From contig NW_003314442.1 of NCBI RefSeq assembly GCF_000143415.4, forward strand, positions 1-64,000: a DNA stretch of 64,000 nt. The letters run 5' to 3'. Shown piece by piece: positions 1-12,000 of the stretch; position 1 is the first letter of the stretch, and the number at the start of each line of letters is the position of its first letter. A program made the position numbers and the translations under genes. This DNA comes from Selaginella moellendorffii. Lineage: Eukaryota; Streptophyta; Lycopodiopsida; Selaginellales; Selaginellaceae. The notes below the pieces were generated by a model. It ran no database searches. It had not been told where the DNA came from and worked only from the letters and a program-made list of their open reading frames with translations.

Positions 1-365
1 TTCTGATTGCATCCATCAAGGAGGAGTCCTGAGGGGCCAGGGAAATTGCCATAACTTGAAGCCGATCAAGACCGAGGATAACTTGATCCTGTTGATCGAA
101 GGCAGGATTACCAGGCCTGAGACTGAGATAGGAGCGCCTTGAAAGAGCATCAGGAAGGCCTTGAAACTTTCCAGGTCTGTACTTGATAACAAAGTCAAAC
201 CGACTCAGGAATTGTGCCCACCTTGCTTGACGACGGCTTAAAACTCGGGAAGTGGCAAAGTACTCGAGATTTTTGTGATCCGTCCAGACTGTTGTTTGAT
301 GGCTCGCCCCCTCCAAGAAACGGCGCCACGATCTTCAATCCGATGATCTCGCTAGCGACATTTTC
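1..365 (-). mobile_element. Ty3/gypsy retrotransposon fragment (RT/RNase H region)
   Basis: The reverse complement reads as the RNase H part of a gypsy-type polyprotein. Visible blocks are the TDHKNLEYF signature, an [15 protein letters not shown] block and an [16 protein letters not shown] block, in the order usual for this family. Similarity fades near 365 and the right side changes to unrelated repeats. The left side runs off the window, so only this internal piece is visible; no LTR, PBS or integrase can be seen here. The N-terminal edge of the fragment is not in one clean frame, so it is probably degraded. Assignment to Ty3/gypsy rests on these motifs alone. Confidence 0.8.
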
Positions 366-449
366 CCCCATCTTCAGGCTGGACACCCAGTGACTCCCGA
401 CTGCCGGCGATTTGACGAGTTCGAGTTCTTAGATCCCGACTGCCGGCGA

Positions 450-615
450 TTTGACCGGTTCCATCTTAGACTCCATCTCGGACTCCATCTCAGGTCCACC
501 TCGGACTCCAATTCGGGTCTATCTCAGACTCCATCTCGGGTCCATCTCGGGTCCATCTCGAACTCCATCTTAGGTCCATCTCAGACTCCATCTCGGGTCC
601 ACCTTGGACTCTTCC
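450..615. repeat. degenerate tandem repeat, ~11/22-bp unit
   Basis: Short units of the type GACTCCATCTC and GGGTCCATCTC alternate with little divergence across this stretch. A second related pair (CCCGACTGCCGGCGATTTGA, at about 397 and 437) lies just upstream. Any apparent protein here is only a translation of the repeat. It lies between the gypsy fragment and the transposase remnant and is probably part of transposon debris. Confidence 0.7.
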
Positions 616-1639
616 ATGTGTCATGTGTTGGACCTTTTGGGTCCCTTTTTGGAGCCTTGCTTATTGCTCGCTTCGTGCTCACTCCTCGAGCATGTTGTTG
701 AGAGTTCCACTCCCGCTCTCGACCTTTCAAGTAGGAGCTTTTAGTCCAAATGTGTTACGCTCGTTTGGTTTTCGCTTTGGCCACTACCACATGGCACCCT
801 CTCCGGCTCCACTTTGGGGCCTAGGGATTTTGTGTCTCACACATTGATGGCCTTAACATTGTCCATTTGTTGCCACGAGGAGTGAGGGCAATGTGGGATA
901 AGGACATTCTCCAAGTAACTACAAGCAAGCCAAGAGATATTAGAGAAACAAGCAAATTTGTTACTTTTGTATTTAGTGTTTGCTTGGCATTAGAGATTCT
1001 AGGACTTCATGCATTCTTTTATTTTATTTTTTCTCATTGCTTCCTCTTCTTTCTCCCTTTTTTTTTTAAGGCTTCTAATTTTTTCTTCTCTATTGCTTGA
1101 GCTTTTCTAGCTGTTGCTTCTTCCCTCTCCTTTTTCTTGATGGCTGCTACTTCTTTCTTTTTTATTGTTGTTTCTTCTCTTTCCTTTTTCCTTGCAGCCC
1201 TTTCAATTGCTTCCAATTTTTTTTGCTTCTCATGTGCTTCTTTTGCAGTGGCAATTGCTTTGACAACACTAGTGAATTCTAGACTTGTTGAAATAGTTCC
1301 AGCACTAGCTTGCAACACTGGTCCAAGTCGAGGATGACTTTGCACCCTTGAAAATAATTTTGTATGCAAGTATGCCACCCAACTGTTTTCTAATTGCCAT
1401 CCAGGCACATCCACGTGTTGCTCATGCTGCTCAGCTTGATGCTCTAGCAAAACTCTTGTGAATGAGAATTAAGAAGTGCTTTTTACCTAGCTGCTCAAGT
1501 TGTCTAGGAAGTTCAAGATGCTCAAGCTGGTCATGATCACTGCTTGCTTGCTACTTAGGCTACATTGGATGTTGTAGATGGACCGCAGCCTACACTAGAT
1601 CCTCATGCTGTTCAGGTTGCACTAGATCCTACTCAAGTC
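616..1639. other. non-genic stretch with low-complexity tracts
   Basis: I see no supported gene. A pyrimidine-rich tract at about 1015-1240 gives a Lys/Glu/Ala-rich reading frame on the minus strand (1034-1450). It may be the decayed charged tail of the transposase gene to its right, but its composition alone would also produce such a frame. Around 1490-1630 there are short repeated CTAGATCCT and GCTCAAG words. Confidence 0.5.
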
Positions 1640-2885
1640 CTAGTTCTGATTGAGGTGGCTGCCGATCTCTTGGTCTCCCAGCTCCAAAGTGTTTTTGAAG
1701 TCTGCTTCAAAGTCGTCGAGAGATACTACATGGAGTGTACTTGGACCAAAGTGAGTGTCCATAGCATTCTTGTTCAATGGCCATAAACCACTTGCTCTAA
1801 AATTGGATTGGATGTTTGTAGGTGTCAGAGCCATAGCCATGGCTCTACTGGATAACTGTATGAGATCTTGACAATTGACTTCGTGTCTTAGATGTCCAAG
1901 AGTGTGTTCATCCATGCACTGCTTGAAGTAACACTTGTATGGCCCAAAACATGCAATGTCTAATAGCTGCATGTGGTGAGAAGTATATGCTGGAAGAAGA
2001 ATCACATCCACACCTAACATTCTTGCTATGTCAAGTGCAACCTTTGTGACATAGGATTTGTGGCCATCAACAATGAGAGCATGGCAGTTTGTAGGTGAGC
2101 ATCCATTAGGTACTGATTTCACAAAGTGTTCAAGCCATTGTGGCCACAAGTTGTCTGTCATCCAGGCTTTCTTACTGATGGTGAATGTAGCTCCAACTTC
2201 ACAATCTGCAATCCAATTTTGCATCCTCCACTCACCTTTGAAGATATAAAAGCCAGGTATTCGTCCACCTACTGCATTTATGGCCACTAGAACAGTCATG
2301 TGCTTTGTGTTATTTGGGACGATTCGGTAACAAGATCTTGCACCTCGAGCAGCTAACACTTTGACACCTCCAGAACGATTAGCCCAAATGCTAGTTTCGT
2401 CAGCATTCCAGATATGATCTGCCTCATAGTTGTTTCCAATGTAAGTTGCTTCCAAGTTTTTGTAGAATTGTGCCAAACTACTTGATTCAAGGACTTTGCT
2501 CGTTGCAACTCCAAGGCCTCAGTGACTTTGTTACTGATCTCTAGATGTCTTTTCATAAAACCTTTGCACCATTTTTGACTTAGTCCTCCTTCTATCCAGG
2601 TAATTACTCTGCCAGTAACTAATAGCTTTGCTGCATCTTTCAATTGATTGAAAGTGAGTGGATAATTGATTTCAGCTTGAGCTTTCATCAAAGATGCAAG
2701 AGACTCTTCTTCCGATGATGTAAGAATGGTGGGAGGACCTGGTCGTCCTATGCTATGTCCCCTTAACTAATCTCACAAAGTCGTCCAGACATGCCACACT
2801 CTTCCACCTCATGCATAGCCTTCTTTATTGATTCTTCATTCCATATTCTAATTGCATGCTTCTGGCTACGTGCTGTCACTTAAAT
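1640..2885 (-). pseudogene. pogo/CENP-B-type DDE transposase remnant
   Basis: Read on the minus strand, this is a DDE_1-family transposase. The N-terminal part (about 2885-2520) contains a CENP-B-like helix-turn-helix segment with the linker GRPGPPTILTSSEEE. The catalytic part (about 2510-1640) shows WNADETS, then a block around LIVDGHKSYV, then YTSHHMQLLDIACFGPYK, spaced as in pogo/jerky-like transposases. The two parts lie in different frames, with a shift near 2510-2520, and a stop lies between 2770 and 2800, so no intact protein is encoded unless introns are invoked. Terminal inverted repeats were not identified. Probably a dead copy. Confidence 0.8.
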
Positions 2886-3925
2886 CCTTCCTGTAAGAAC
2901 CAAAAAATTCATTGCTAATGATTACAGATGTAAAACTCACATATACACCCTATAGGGAATTTAGGTTTGAAGAACCTTTAGGGTGTCCTTGCAGCAAGAG
3001 GTAATTATCTGTTTCCATTTCAGATTTTTAACTGGACTTGCTTCCAGCTCATGGTGTAGAGAAGTCTGGCAGCTCTTGTCCCTGAAAGTGTACTTGAAAT
3101 CCAATGTCCTAGCATTATAAAGGTAAAAGATCGTCAGGTTGAAAGAAGAAGAAATGTCTGACTTCTCTACTGTTTGTCCATGTCTTGTAAGTCAGCATCC
3201 AGCCACGCACGAAAAGCCCAGAATGGGACAGCCTCTGGGAGCTACTAGTATTTGCGCACAAGCTCTTGAAAGTTGCGTTCTTTTGCCCTGTAGTATGCTG
3301 GTTTCTTGTTATAGAATTTTGACTAGGCAAGGAAATGGCATGCAATGTGCTTAGTGTATGCATATTGTGTTGGCTAAGTTTTGTAGTTGATTGAATAGTA
3401 AATCTTGTGATAGGATCTAAGAAATTATTAAGAAATGAATGTTTTTCTTCTTCAAAAGAATGGCATATCTCAAAAATTGATGTATTCTTTCCAACTTTTT
3501 TCACTTTTGAGATACTTTGACCCTATGATGAAATGTAGCTTGATGAATAGTTGAAGTCAACAAATTTTTTGTTTCTACAGTTTTATTAAGTTCTCTTCTA
3601 AACTCAAGAATAGAGATGAAATAGAGCAATGGAATGAGTTCCTTTTCTTTTAAATAGCTAGATTTTTAATTGAAAAAAGTGATGAATTCTTAGATGACAC
3701 TCAAATCCATCATAATTTAAAATGCCATAGAACCTGCCAAAAAATTGCCACATAATTTTCCATTTGTCACATGGACAAGGTTTGAGGGGTGGCCGGAATT
3801 AAGGAGAATTGGGCCCATTACCCTAAAAGCTCCATTAAATTCTAGCGCGTTTTGTTTCTAAATTCCCGCGTTGGCTGTAAATAGTATTTTCCTTGCATTT
3901 TTTTATTTTAGGGCAACCAGGGGCA
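2886..3925. other. AT-rich intergenic sequence upstream of AIP2-like gene
   Basis: About 1 kb without a supported gene. Open frames are short and lack recognisable motifs. It should contain the promoter and 5' UTR of the plus-strand RING gene starting at 3926, but no specific element could be identified. Confidence 0.5.
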
Positions 3926-5088
3926 ATGGAGGCGGTCGTGGCGGATCTTCACAACCAGCTCGGAAAGAAGAGCAGCTTCGAGAGCGCGGCCACGGCGCTG
4001 GCATCTCTCTTCCGCGATCGCTATGACGGGGCCACGGCGGCGGAGAAGAGAGCGGTGAGTGAGCGATCTGATTCCTGTGAGAGGATTGATTTGAGCCAGG
4101 GAGAGTGTGTAGATGTACGCAGCTGCTTGCCGAGCGGGCTCGCTCCTTCAGAGCCGCTACACTGGAAAAGGATTCTGGATTGCTGGGCAGATACTGTTTG
4201 AGGAAGCTGGAGATGCCATCACAGACCCGCAAGAGCAGGAGAACATGATGAACTGGCTCACTAAGGCTCACGAGTTTCTCCACGAGGACGAAGACAATTC
4301 ACCGCCACAGCAGCAAGCGCAAGCAGGACCAAGTGCGTATGCAAATTTTTCTTTTAGTCTTTGTCTCCAACCGCCTCGTGAACAGGCTCACCATTTTTGT
4401 TCGAGGGACAATTGACTGTCGATCCGGAGCCACGACCTCCGCTATGGCTTCTCGCTCCGACTACGTATCATTACGGACCGGCACAGCTTGATGGTGAAGG
4501 CGAACATGACGACGAAGAGCTGGAGGATTATGTGCAGTCACTCACAGCGCTGGAGAACTTTGTGATTGAACAGGCAGTTCGGCTAAGCCAGGTAACGTGT
4601 TAGATGCCACCAAACTTCACAGCGATTCGAGTTATCTCTTCTTCTGTGCCTTGCAGGAGCAGGATACTCAGAAAGGACCACCTCCAGCTTCCAAGGACGA
4701 AGTCGCGAAGCTTTCCATCGTGCGCGTGACCGAGGAAGTGCTGAAGGGCCTGGGCGATGGAACCGAGTGTGCAGTTTGCAGAGAAGTTTTGGTGGTCGGC
4801 GATGAGATGCAAGAGATGCCTTGCAAACACTACTTCCATCCTCTCTGTCTCAAGCCATGGCTGGTACGTGTGCTGTTTTTTTTTTTTTTTTTCTGGATTC
4901 GTGTCTTGGCTGAGAAACGTTATATGACGTTCGCGCAGGAGGAGCACAACTCGTGCCCGGTTTGCAGGTACGAGATGCGCACCGACGACCACGAGTACGA
5001 GAGCAGAAAGGAGCGCGAAGCGGAAGCCGAAGCCGAGAGGAAAGGTGCGGCCAATGCACTTCCGGGTCTCGACTTCATGTACGTATAA
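3926..5088 (+). CDS. AIP2: AIP2-like RING-H2 E3 ubiquitin ligase
   Basis: Likely E3 ubiquitin ligase related to Arabidopsis AIP2, which targets the transcription factor ABI3 in abscisic-acid signalling. The joined exons follow the family layout: an N-terminal helical region (MEAVVADLHNQLGKKSSFE, then RYTGKGFWIAGQ), the conserved FEGQLTVDPEP block near 4400, a variable acidic linker, the PPPASKDEV block, and a C3H2C3 RING (CAVC, CKHYFH, CLKPWL, EEHNSCPVC) at about 4770-4970. It ends in a charged helix and a terminal MYV, as in AIP2. Start ATG 3926; exon 1 ends at 4054 before gtgagt. Five exons are inferred, with introns of roughly 55-75 bp. All eight zinc ligands are visible, so it should be active. 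The ABI3 link is family knowledge, not shown by this sequence. Confidence 0.88.
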
Positions 5089-5160
5089 GTAGATTAAAAG
5101 CGATTGTGGAACAACTTTTGTTCCCCTAGGCAGTACGTACTAATAAAACAGGATAGATCT

Positions 5161-5823
5161 TCACCGCCATTTCGATCCAACCAGGCTGAAATCCTGGCTA
5201 TCTTCGTAGAGAATGCTTCTGATGGTCATGGCGAATGCTGCTGCCGCAGAAACGCCGCCGGTGTTTGTCACGGTTTGGACGTATGGTGGAGCAGGCCCGA
5301 TTGCAGCCTAAGAAAGACAGAAAGAACAAGCTTGATCGAGTTTCCGAAGTACCTCAACAGCTTGTAGTTTTCTGAGGTACCACTCTCGCTCGAACAAAAC
5401 ACCAAGGTAAGATTTATCCAGCTCGTTTTCTGCCTCACCTGTAAGCAAGAAACGTCTCTGGTTCTCAAGAACTAGCCGAGGCGAGGTCTTACGGATCATA
5501 GAGTGGACTTCCAGTAGTCGCCGGAGATGCATGATGGGTTTCTTTAAGAGAGCCTTGCTCTCGACACTGATAACCTCGAGTGTGTGTTACTTTCCCAAGA
5601 TCTAATAGCAAGAAACACATTTTTGAGAGACCTGCTGGACTGGGAGTCTATGTCTTGAAAAATCTCTCGCAAGTTCTCCCACACGTCAGTGCTGGTGCTC
5701 TCCGAGTTTTGCGTTCCATCGTTGTCCAGAGAAAGAGCTCCGCCTGGAGAAAACATGAGAAAAAGATGGCAACACTATCTCCATACCAGCGTCAGAAGCT
5801 GCATTGTGGAGCTCTTCTTCCAT
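5161..5823 (-). CDS. small multi-exon protein of unknown function
   Basis: I do not recognise this protein. Starting at ATG 5823 and splicing four short introns gives about 160 residues: an acidic N-terminus (MEEELHNAASDAGG), a helical segment (DVWENLREIFQDIDSQ), a basic-amphipathic stretch (ALLKKPIMHLRRLLEVHSM), a charged helix (LFEREWYLRKLQAVE) and the C-terminus AAIGPAPPYVQTV..FSLVGSKWR ending at 5161. Donors and acceptors are canonical (for example G|gtatgg, then tctccag|GC). The third exon boundary, near 5590, has two possible solutions. It is convergent with AIP2 (72 bp apart) and lies downstream of the dynein gene on the same strand. No domain assignment is made. Confidence 0.6.
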
Positions 5824-6012
5824 GGAAGCAAGACAGAAAAGAAAGAAAACTAAAGACCTAGATTCCAAAATATACCCGCAGTTCAAGTTATTTACAAGCA
5901 AGCTATGTACAATATGTACGTGAAAAAAGAGAGCAATCACTTGACACTTACACCGTTGGTCATCTCACTCTCACTCCTCGTTCACTACTCTCGCTTCTAC
6001 CATTCTACAAAA

Positions 6013-9000
6013 CTAATAAGCCAGTGACGTGAAGAGACCAACACCCCTGTTTATCCAGTGTGATTGATCTTCCTTGGAAGGCAGCTCTATATACATGACA
6101 AAGTTTGTCGAGTGACCAGTAGTCGATAGTGTTCCTGAAAAACGAGAGAGATTCTTGTGAACTTAAATGTTTTAACTCGCAAGGAGGGAGTGATCTGCGT
6201 ACCTGCGCGAACCAGTGTCTTGTAAACCGGGCACTCGTAGATGCCTTCCGTGGGAGCCTTCCTAAACTGGAGAGGCTTGAGCCACACCACCGGGAGCTCC
6301 GTGTACAACTCCTTGGGCCTGGATTCGTCCAGGACGTGCTGCTCGTAGTTCCACCGGCATCCCTCGAGGTATAGGCCCCGGATGTAGCAGCCATCGTCCG
6401 GGGGCTGCTTGATGGTGTCGTAAGTTCTGTCGTCAATGATCACGAAGTCGAAGCCCACGGTATCGATGGGGTATCTGTACTTTCTCGCAAAGTTTTGCAG
6501 TGTTCCCGTCAGGAAGGCCTGGGCGTGTTTGAGAGATGAGTTTAGCTTGCTGCTCGGAGACGTAAAGAAAAACAGGAGAAGCAAACCTGAGGGAAGAAAA
6601 ATCCTGAAATCCAAAACACGGGAGGAGCACCGTTCCTTATCCATGTACTGATGAAATTTGTTCGCTCCAATAGATCAGCCACCCAAGCCGAAAGAGGTTT
6701 CAACGAAGGATAAGCCTTACCAGCCCACATTTCAGGCACCTGCAAATATGCTCCAAAGGTTTTAACAATCTATACTACGAAACGGAAGAACGAATGACAA
6801 GAAAGTTTACCTGGTTATTGAAGATGCTAGAGCACACCATCTCAAGTTCCATGGACATGACCACGAGACCTATGAGAGCCTTGAGAGCGTCATTGAGCGA
6901 TGTCTTCATGACCGAGAGAAGACCATTGTACCGAATGCACTCCTGCGTCAGCACGGTGTTCATACTCTCGCTATACATGGTGGGATACAACTGCAGGACC
7001 GCCTCCACGTCAAACACCGAAGGCAACTTCTCCAGAATGTCACGGCACGACTTCTCGATCATCTCTTCCCGGGACAAGCCCCCTCCTCCGGAGCTCTGCT
7101 CCCTTGGTTGCAGCATGAGCACGGTGTTGAAGAGGTCGTACGACTCGTTCTGGTCGCAAGTGATGTCCGCGTTCTCGTGAAGTCCAAAGATTTCTGGCTT
7201 TGGTGCAAGTGGTAGCTCTTTGATGTAAGCCAGGAACTGATTCACGTTAGAGGCTTCTGGAACTCGAAATACACCCGATGGACTGAAGAAGTATTGAGAT
7301 GTTTCTACCACCTGAGAGAAAAAGTGGAAATAGTGAGCGTAGAACCAAGGGAAAAACACCATGTGCCGTACATTGGGATTGATAAAAATCAAAAGAAGAT
7401 TGTTGATGAGCCTCCTGTCTTTGTCGTCTGTAACTCGTCCTCCATAGTTGATTTCTCCACACAAGAATCGAATGACCTGCAAGCAATGCGGGTAGTTAGA
7501 TTCGGATCTTTGCTCGCAGCAGTACAAACCTTGTATGGGATTTCCTGATAGTCGTTCAAAAACATTCTGATCTGAGTTTGGCATACACTCAAATCTCCGT
7601 CAGTAAACTCGTACCGGATGTTCCAGCCAAGTGGTCCGAACTTGCGTCTCTCTTGAATGACAGCATGGAACAAGCAGCTTGCAAAAATAAGCTTCTTCCA
7701 CTCGTCTGGTTTTGCGCAGTCGCTCAAGATCTTGTCGGTGAAACGCAAGTAGGACCTCGCAAGATTGGATTTCAATCCCTTGGGTGGTTCCAGCGTCATC
7801 TTTACACCATTTTGAAGGATAGAAACAGGAAAGTCTGGACTGGGCATGCTTGTCAGCCACAGCCGGAAATCCTTGTGAACCTACAAAGGAATTCTTCCTT
7901 GTAATTCACAAAAAAAAAATAAAAAAATCCAATCTTGTACCTTCTCTGGATCAATATTGTCCACAATACGCTCCAAAGCTGGCATCCATGACTGGGACAA
8001 GTGGCAATTCTGTAAGCACACCCACATTCCTCGTTCCATACCAAGCTCTAGCAACTTTTCTGCCTTGGGACCTTGTCCTTGGCCCAAAGACACCTGGTGA
8101 TAGTCAAACGGTTAAGAACAAGTTCTAACGAGCTCGTGTACGTACCTTTTCGAACTTCTTGGTAAATCTCAGTTCATCAGCAAGCTTCAGTAGATCTGCC
8201 ATAGGATCTGCACCTGCTGAGAGAACGAATATAAGCGGTGATGAGTTGGATCCATCCTTATAACATGCACCCAGATCAAATGCTGGCGGCTCTATGAATC
8301 GTTGTCCCATTGTTGCAGCAACGAAGTCTTGAACACCGAGAAGAGCCTTGTCTACCCGAAGGCATCGAAGTATCAGCAACTTTTGGAGCATGCTGAGCTT
8401 TGTGTCCCATTCACCAGCCAGGGGCTCTCGATGAGCTTCCGGGCTGTCAAAATACTTTCTATAGTGTCCTACGTTCTCGGCCACGTGTTTATCAAGGCCC
8501 TGGTAGTTTGGAAGCTTGCTAAGGTTGGCAATTTCAATCCAGGACTGAAAGGTAGGCCACCGTAACGTTCAGTAGGGTGAGAAAAAAACAGGAAGAACCA
8601 GATGTACCTTGTCAGTAAGCCATGAAGGTGCTGGATTTGGACTGAGTGCACTTGAACTGGCAGCACCAGCCAGTAGAAACCGCCACTCGGCGGGATCAAC
8701 TTCTTTCCGTCCCTGTAGATATATGTCAGAAAGAGTTCAACAAGAACATAAATTCCATGCCTGCATAATCTTGATGCAAAGAAGGAACGAAAACATGAGC
8801 TTGTGCTTTTCGAAAAGCGACCGACAGATATTCACGTACAAGGAATACGTGAAGTATTCGTTTAAATTCTCAATTCGCTTGTCAATGATGGAAGCTTGCG
8901 CAGCACTTTCAATAGCTCGACCAAATAAGTTGATGAACCAAGCAAGACTGTACTGATACATGGGATCCACAATGGCCAAGTCCGAAATACAGAAAAATAG

Positions 9001-12000
9001 AATAGAGGCCCTTGTTGCCACTTTGCGATACACCTGACCATAGACCGAACTTTTCTATTGAGTTTGGGACACGATAGAAAGCTTACTTCACGTGTCTCGT
9101 CAATGGCAATTTCTGTCTTCTCGGCTTCAGCAACCTTAATGGTGATTTCATCCGAAGTTACCTTGGACTGTGCTAAAGTATTTATAAGTACTTCATCCTC
9201 TAATATGTCACCCTGTCGCAACGACACAACTGTGAGAAAATGGCGGAGACAAGCACAACGGTGTCACTGACCTGAGCATTTGATAGAAGAAACAATATTT
9301 TGGACTCAATTTCCTTAAGCTCGCGCTTCATGTTGGCATTCGAGACGACAAGCTGGTTCTTCATTTCAGCAAGATCAGGCCTTTCCTTGGTAACAACTTG
9401 ACCCAGAAGCTGATCCTCAAGACCCTCCATAGTCACGAAAAAATTAAGCAGTGTTACCTTCACGCACACCTGTCCGGAAACAAAGGCATTCAAAGAAACA
9501 TGACAGTTTCCATAGCCATACCTCCGGTGCATAGTGAGGATTTCGAAGCTTTGTTGTCATATAAAACCGGAAATCTTTATGGTATGGAATAAGATTGTCG
9601 CCTATCTTAATGACTTCTGTTCCTCCCTGCTTGAAAGTCAACCTTAGCAGAAGAGGTTCCAATGCTGGCTCTAATGTTTCCCAGATGTTTTCTAGCAGCA
9701 CCACTCTGCCAAACCGGACAGCATTTTCAAGAGTCCGTAGGTAATCCCTTTCGCTAAGTTTAATCACGTCCAAACCAGTTTCTCTGTACATGTTTTTCAC
9801 CCATTTGTTTGCTTGACCCTGCGCATGAGAAAAAAAGAAAAGAAAAAAGAGTACAGGAACCAATTTTATTGTGCTCAATTCACCTGTGGATCAATCATGA
9901 GAGGCCAGCGTCGCGCTTTGAAGACAATAATGCCGTTGTCCTCACTTAGAGAGTCACTAGGTAGCCCAGCAATATTCCAAGCTCGCATCTTCACGGGGTC
10001 TTTAAGCACAGCTTGAAGAGTAACACCACGCGTATGTGGCAGCTGAAAGACGGTAACGGTCAGTTCCAGTAGATGCAAGTTACAACATGGTCACTTACTT
10101 GCAGCGTTTGCAACAGCTTTACCCATTCCTGATTGAGACGTAGCCTGTATTGGGGGGTAAACGGCCCTGTATAGGCAATTGCTCCAGCGGCAACAGCAAC
10201 ATCACCAACAATGTTTTCCATGTCATCGGTGAGGTTTATAATAGTCTCGTTCCACCTCTTCCTTTCACCACCCAAGCCTCCGATCAGTTTTGAAGCACGC
10301 TCCATTTTTTTCTCGCAATCGCTTTTTTGCTTGGCAAGGTCTTCCTTCTTCTTTATTGCAGCATTCAGCTGTGCTTCCAACCTAGCTATTTTTTCTTCCA
10401 CCTATAATGAAGGATATACAGTTAGACATAAGCGGAGCATACTCAAAACGATACCTCTTTTAGCTTAGCCTGTGCCGCCTGGAGTTTTCCCATCGTTTCA
10501 TCAAGTAACGCTTGAGCTACTGCAAGTTGCTCCCGCTTCGGACGGACTATCTTAAGCACCTGATAATACTGGTGCATTGCTCGCACCCACATACATATTG
10601 ATGTGCAAGCCTTTGAAACTCTAGCGACCTGCAGCAAACGTATGAGCAACCTGCAGGTCGTTTAACATTACGTGCCTGTTCTGGCGTGAATGTTTCCAGT
10701 GCAAGATATGGTTCAATTTTCTGAATCGTAGCCTCTTGTATATTCTCTCTGTCAAACTGCAATAGAGAGTCTAAAAACTTCTGAGGGTCTGTCAGTAACT
10801 TTGTGCTGGGATCCCAATAGTCGGGTATTTTCTTTCCAAGCTGTTCAAGTTGAAAAATTTGGAGAGTCAGCATCGATCCAGAAACTCAAAAAGCCTTACT
10901 CTGTTGGGATCATTGACCATCTTCGGTGGCACGACAAACATGATACAAGTGGCTTCCATCACAAGCTTAACTCCTTCTGGTGGGTTTCGCAAGGACTTGA
11001 CTTCGACAAGATCATTCTTCGTGAGAGCTTTCAAAGCGGACAAGGCGGACTCCAGTGCAGGCATGGCCTGATCAAGGTCGTTTTGTGCACTGTCAGCAAT
11101 TGCTTTGGCGTCAGCAGCTTGGGCATTGGCGTCTGCTTCTTGTTGAGACACCTGCCAAAAACCAAACACATCTAAGTTCAACGCTTCACGTCAGATGATC
11201 AAGTTACCGCTTGCTTCGTAACATCTGCATCTTTCTTATCTTGCCCGATGGCAACCATCATTTCATCAGCTTCTTTCGCAGTTGCTTCGAGAATAGGCTG
11301 CAAAGCAACCAGCTCCTTTTGCATGACTTCAACATCAGCTGCCGTAGTCAGCAGCTTGTCCAATCCTATCTCCAGCCTCGATCGAAGTCCCTCAAGTTCG
11401 TCGCGCTTCTCCTCCAGAAGCTTGATGTATGTCGAGAGAAGTTCGAGGTAGCTCGTTGGTGTCACGTAGTTGTACCGACGTAGTTCCTCATAGAACTCTT
11501 TTGAACGCCTCTCCACAGATTGATGAATATACACACAGACTGTAACTATCTTCGCAATCTGAAAGTACCACAGGGGGGCAACAGATTGAATAAGAAAAGA
11601 AAGAGATTGTATACATACCTGTTCATTGTCCAGCATTTGAGTAGCATTCAAAAAGTTCCTCGCGACCGACTGAAGGGCCTCTTCAGGCCATTCACGAAAC
11701 CAGTCGATGGTACAGCAGTTGACAAGAGAGGGGAACATGCGAAGCCGGGTCCGAAATGCGTCTCCTATGGGACTCATGCAGATGACAAGATGGAGATTTC
11801 GCCGCACGCGCTTCAAAAATAACGTATAAAGTGCAAGCTTCGTGGCCGGAAGCCCCAGGGACAAGAGAATAGGCCGCATTGCATTTGAGATAAGATCCAT
11901 ATCCTCATTTTTCCATAGGTTTGGCACCTGAAGTCTTCGTAAGGAAGGGATTAAACGTGAAAAAATGTTACCTCGCCAGAGTTCAGGATATTGTTGATAT

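Noticed and set aside
1034-1450. Lys/Glu-rich minus-strand ORF
   Set aside because: Generated by a pyrimidine-rich tract. It could be transposase tail sequence, but there is no independent support for a gene.
3115-3504. 129-codon minus-strand ORF upstream of AIP2
   Set aside because: No motif, composition like surrounding intergenic DNA, no splice context.
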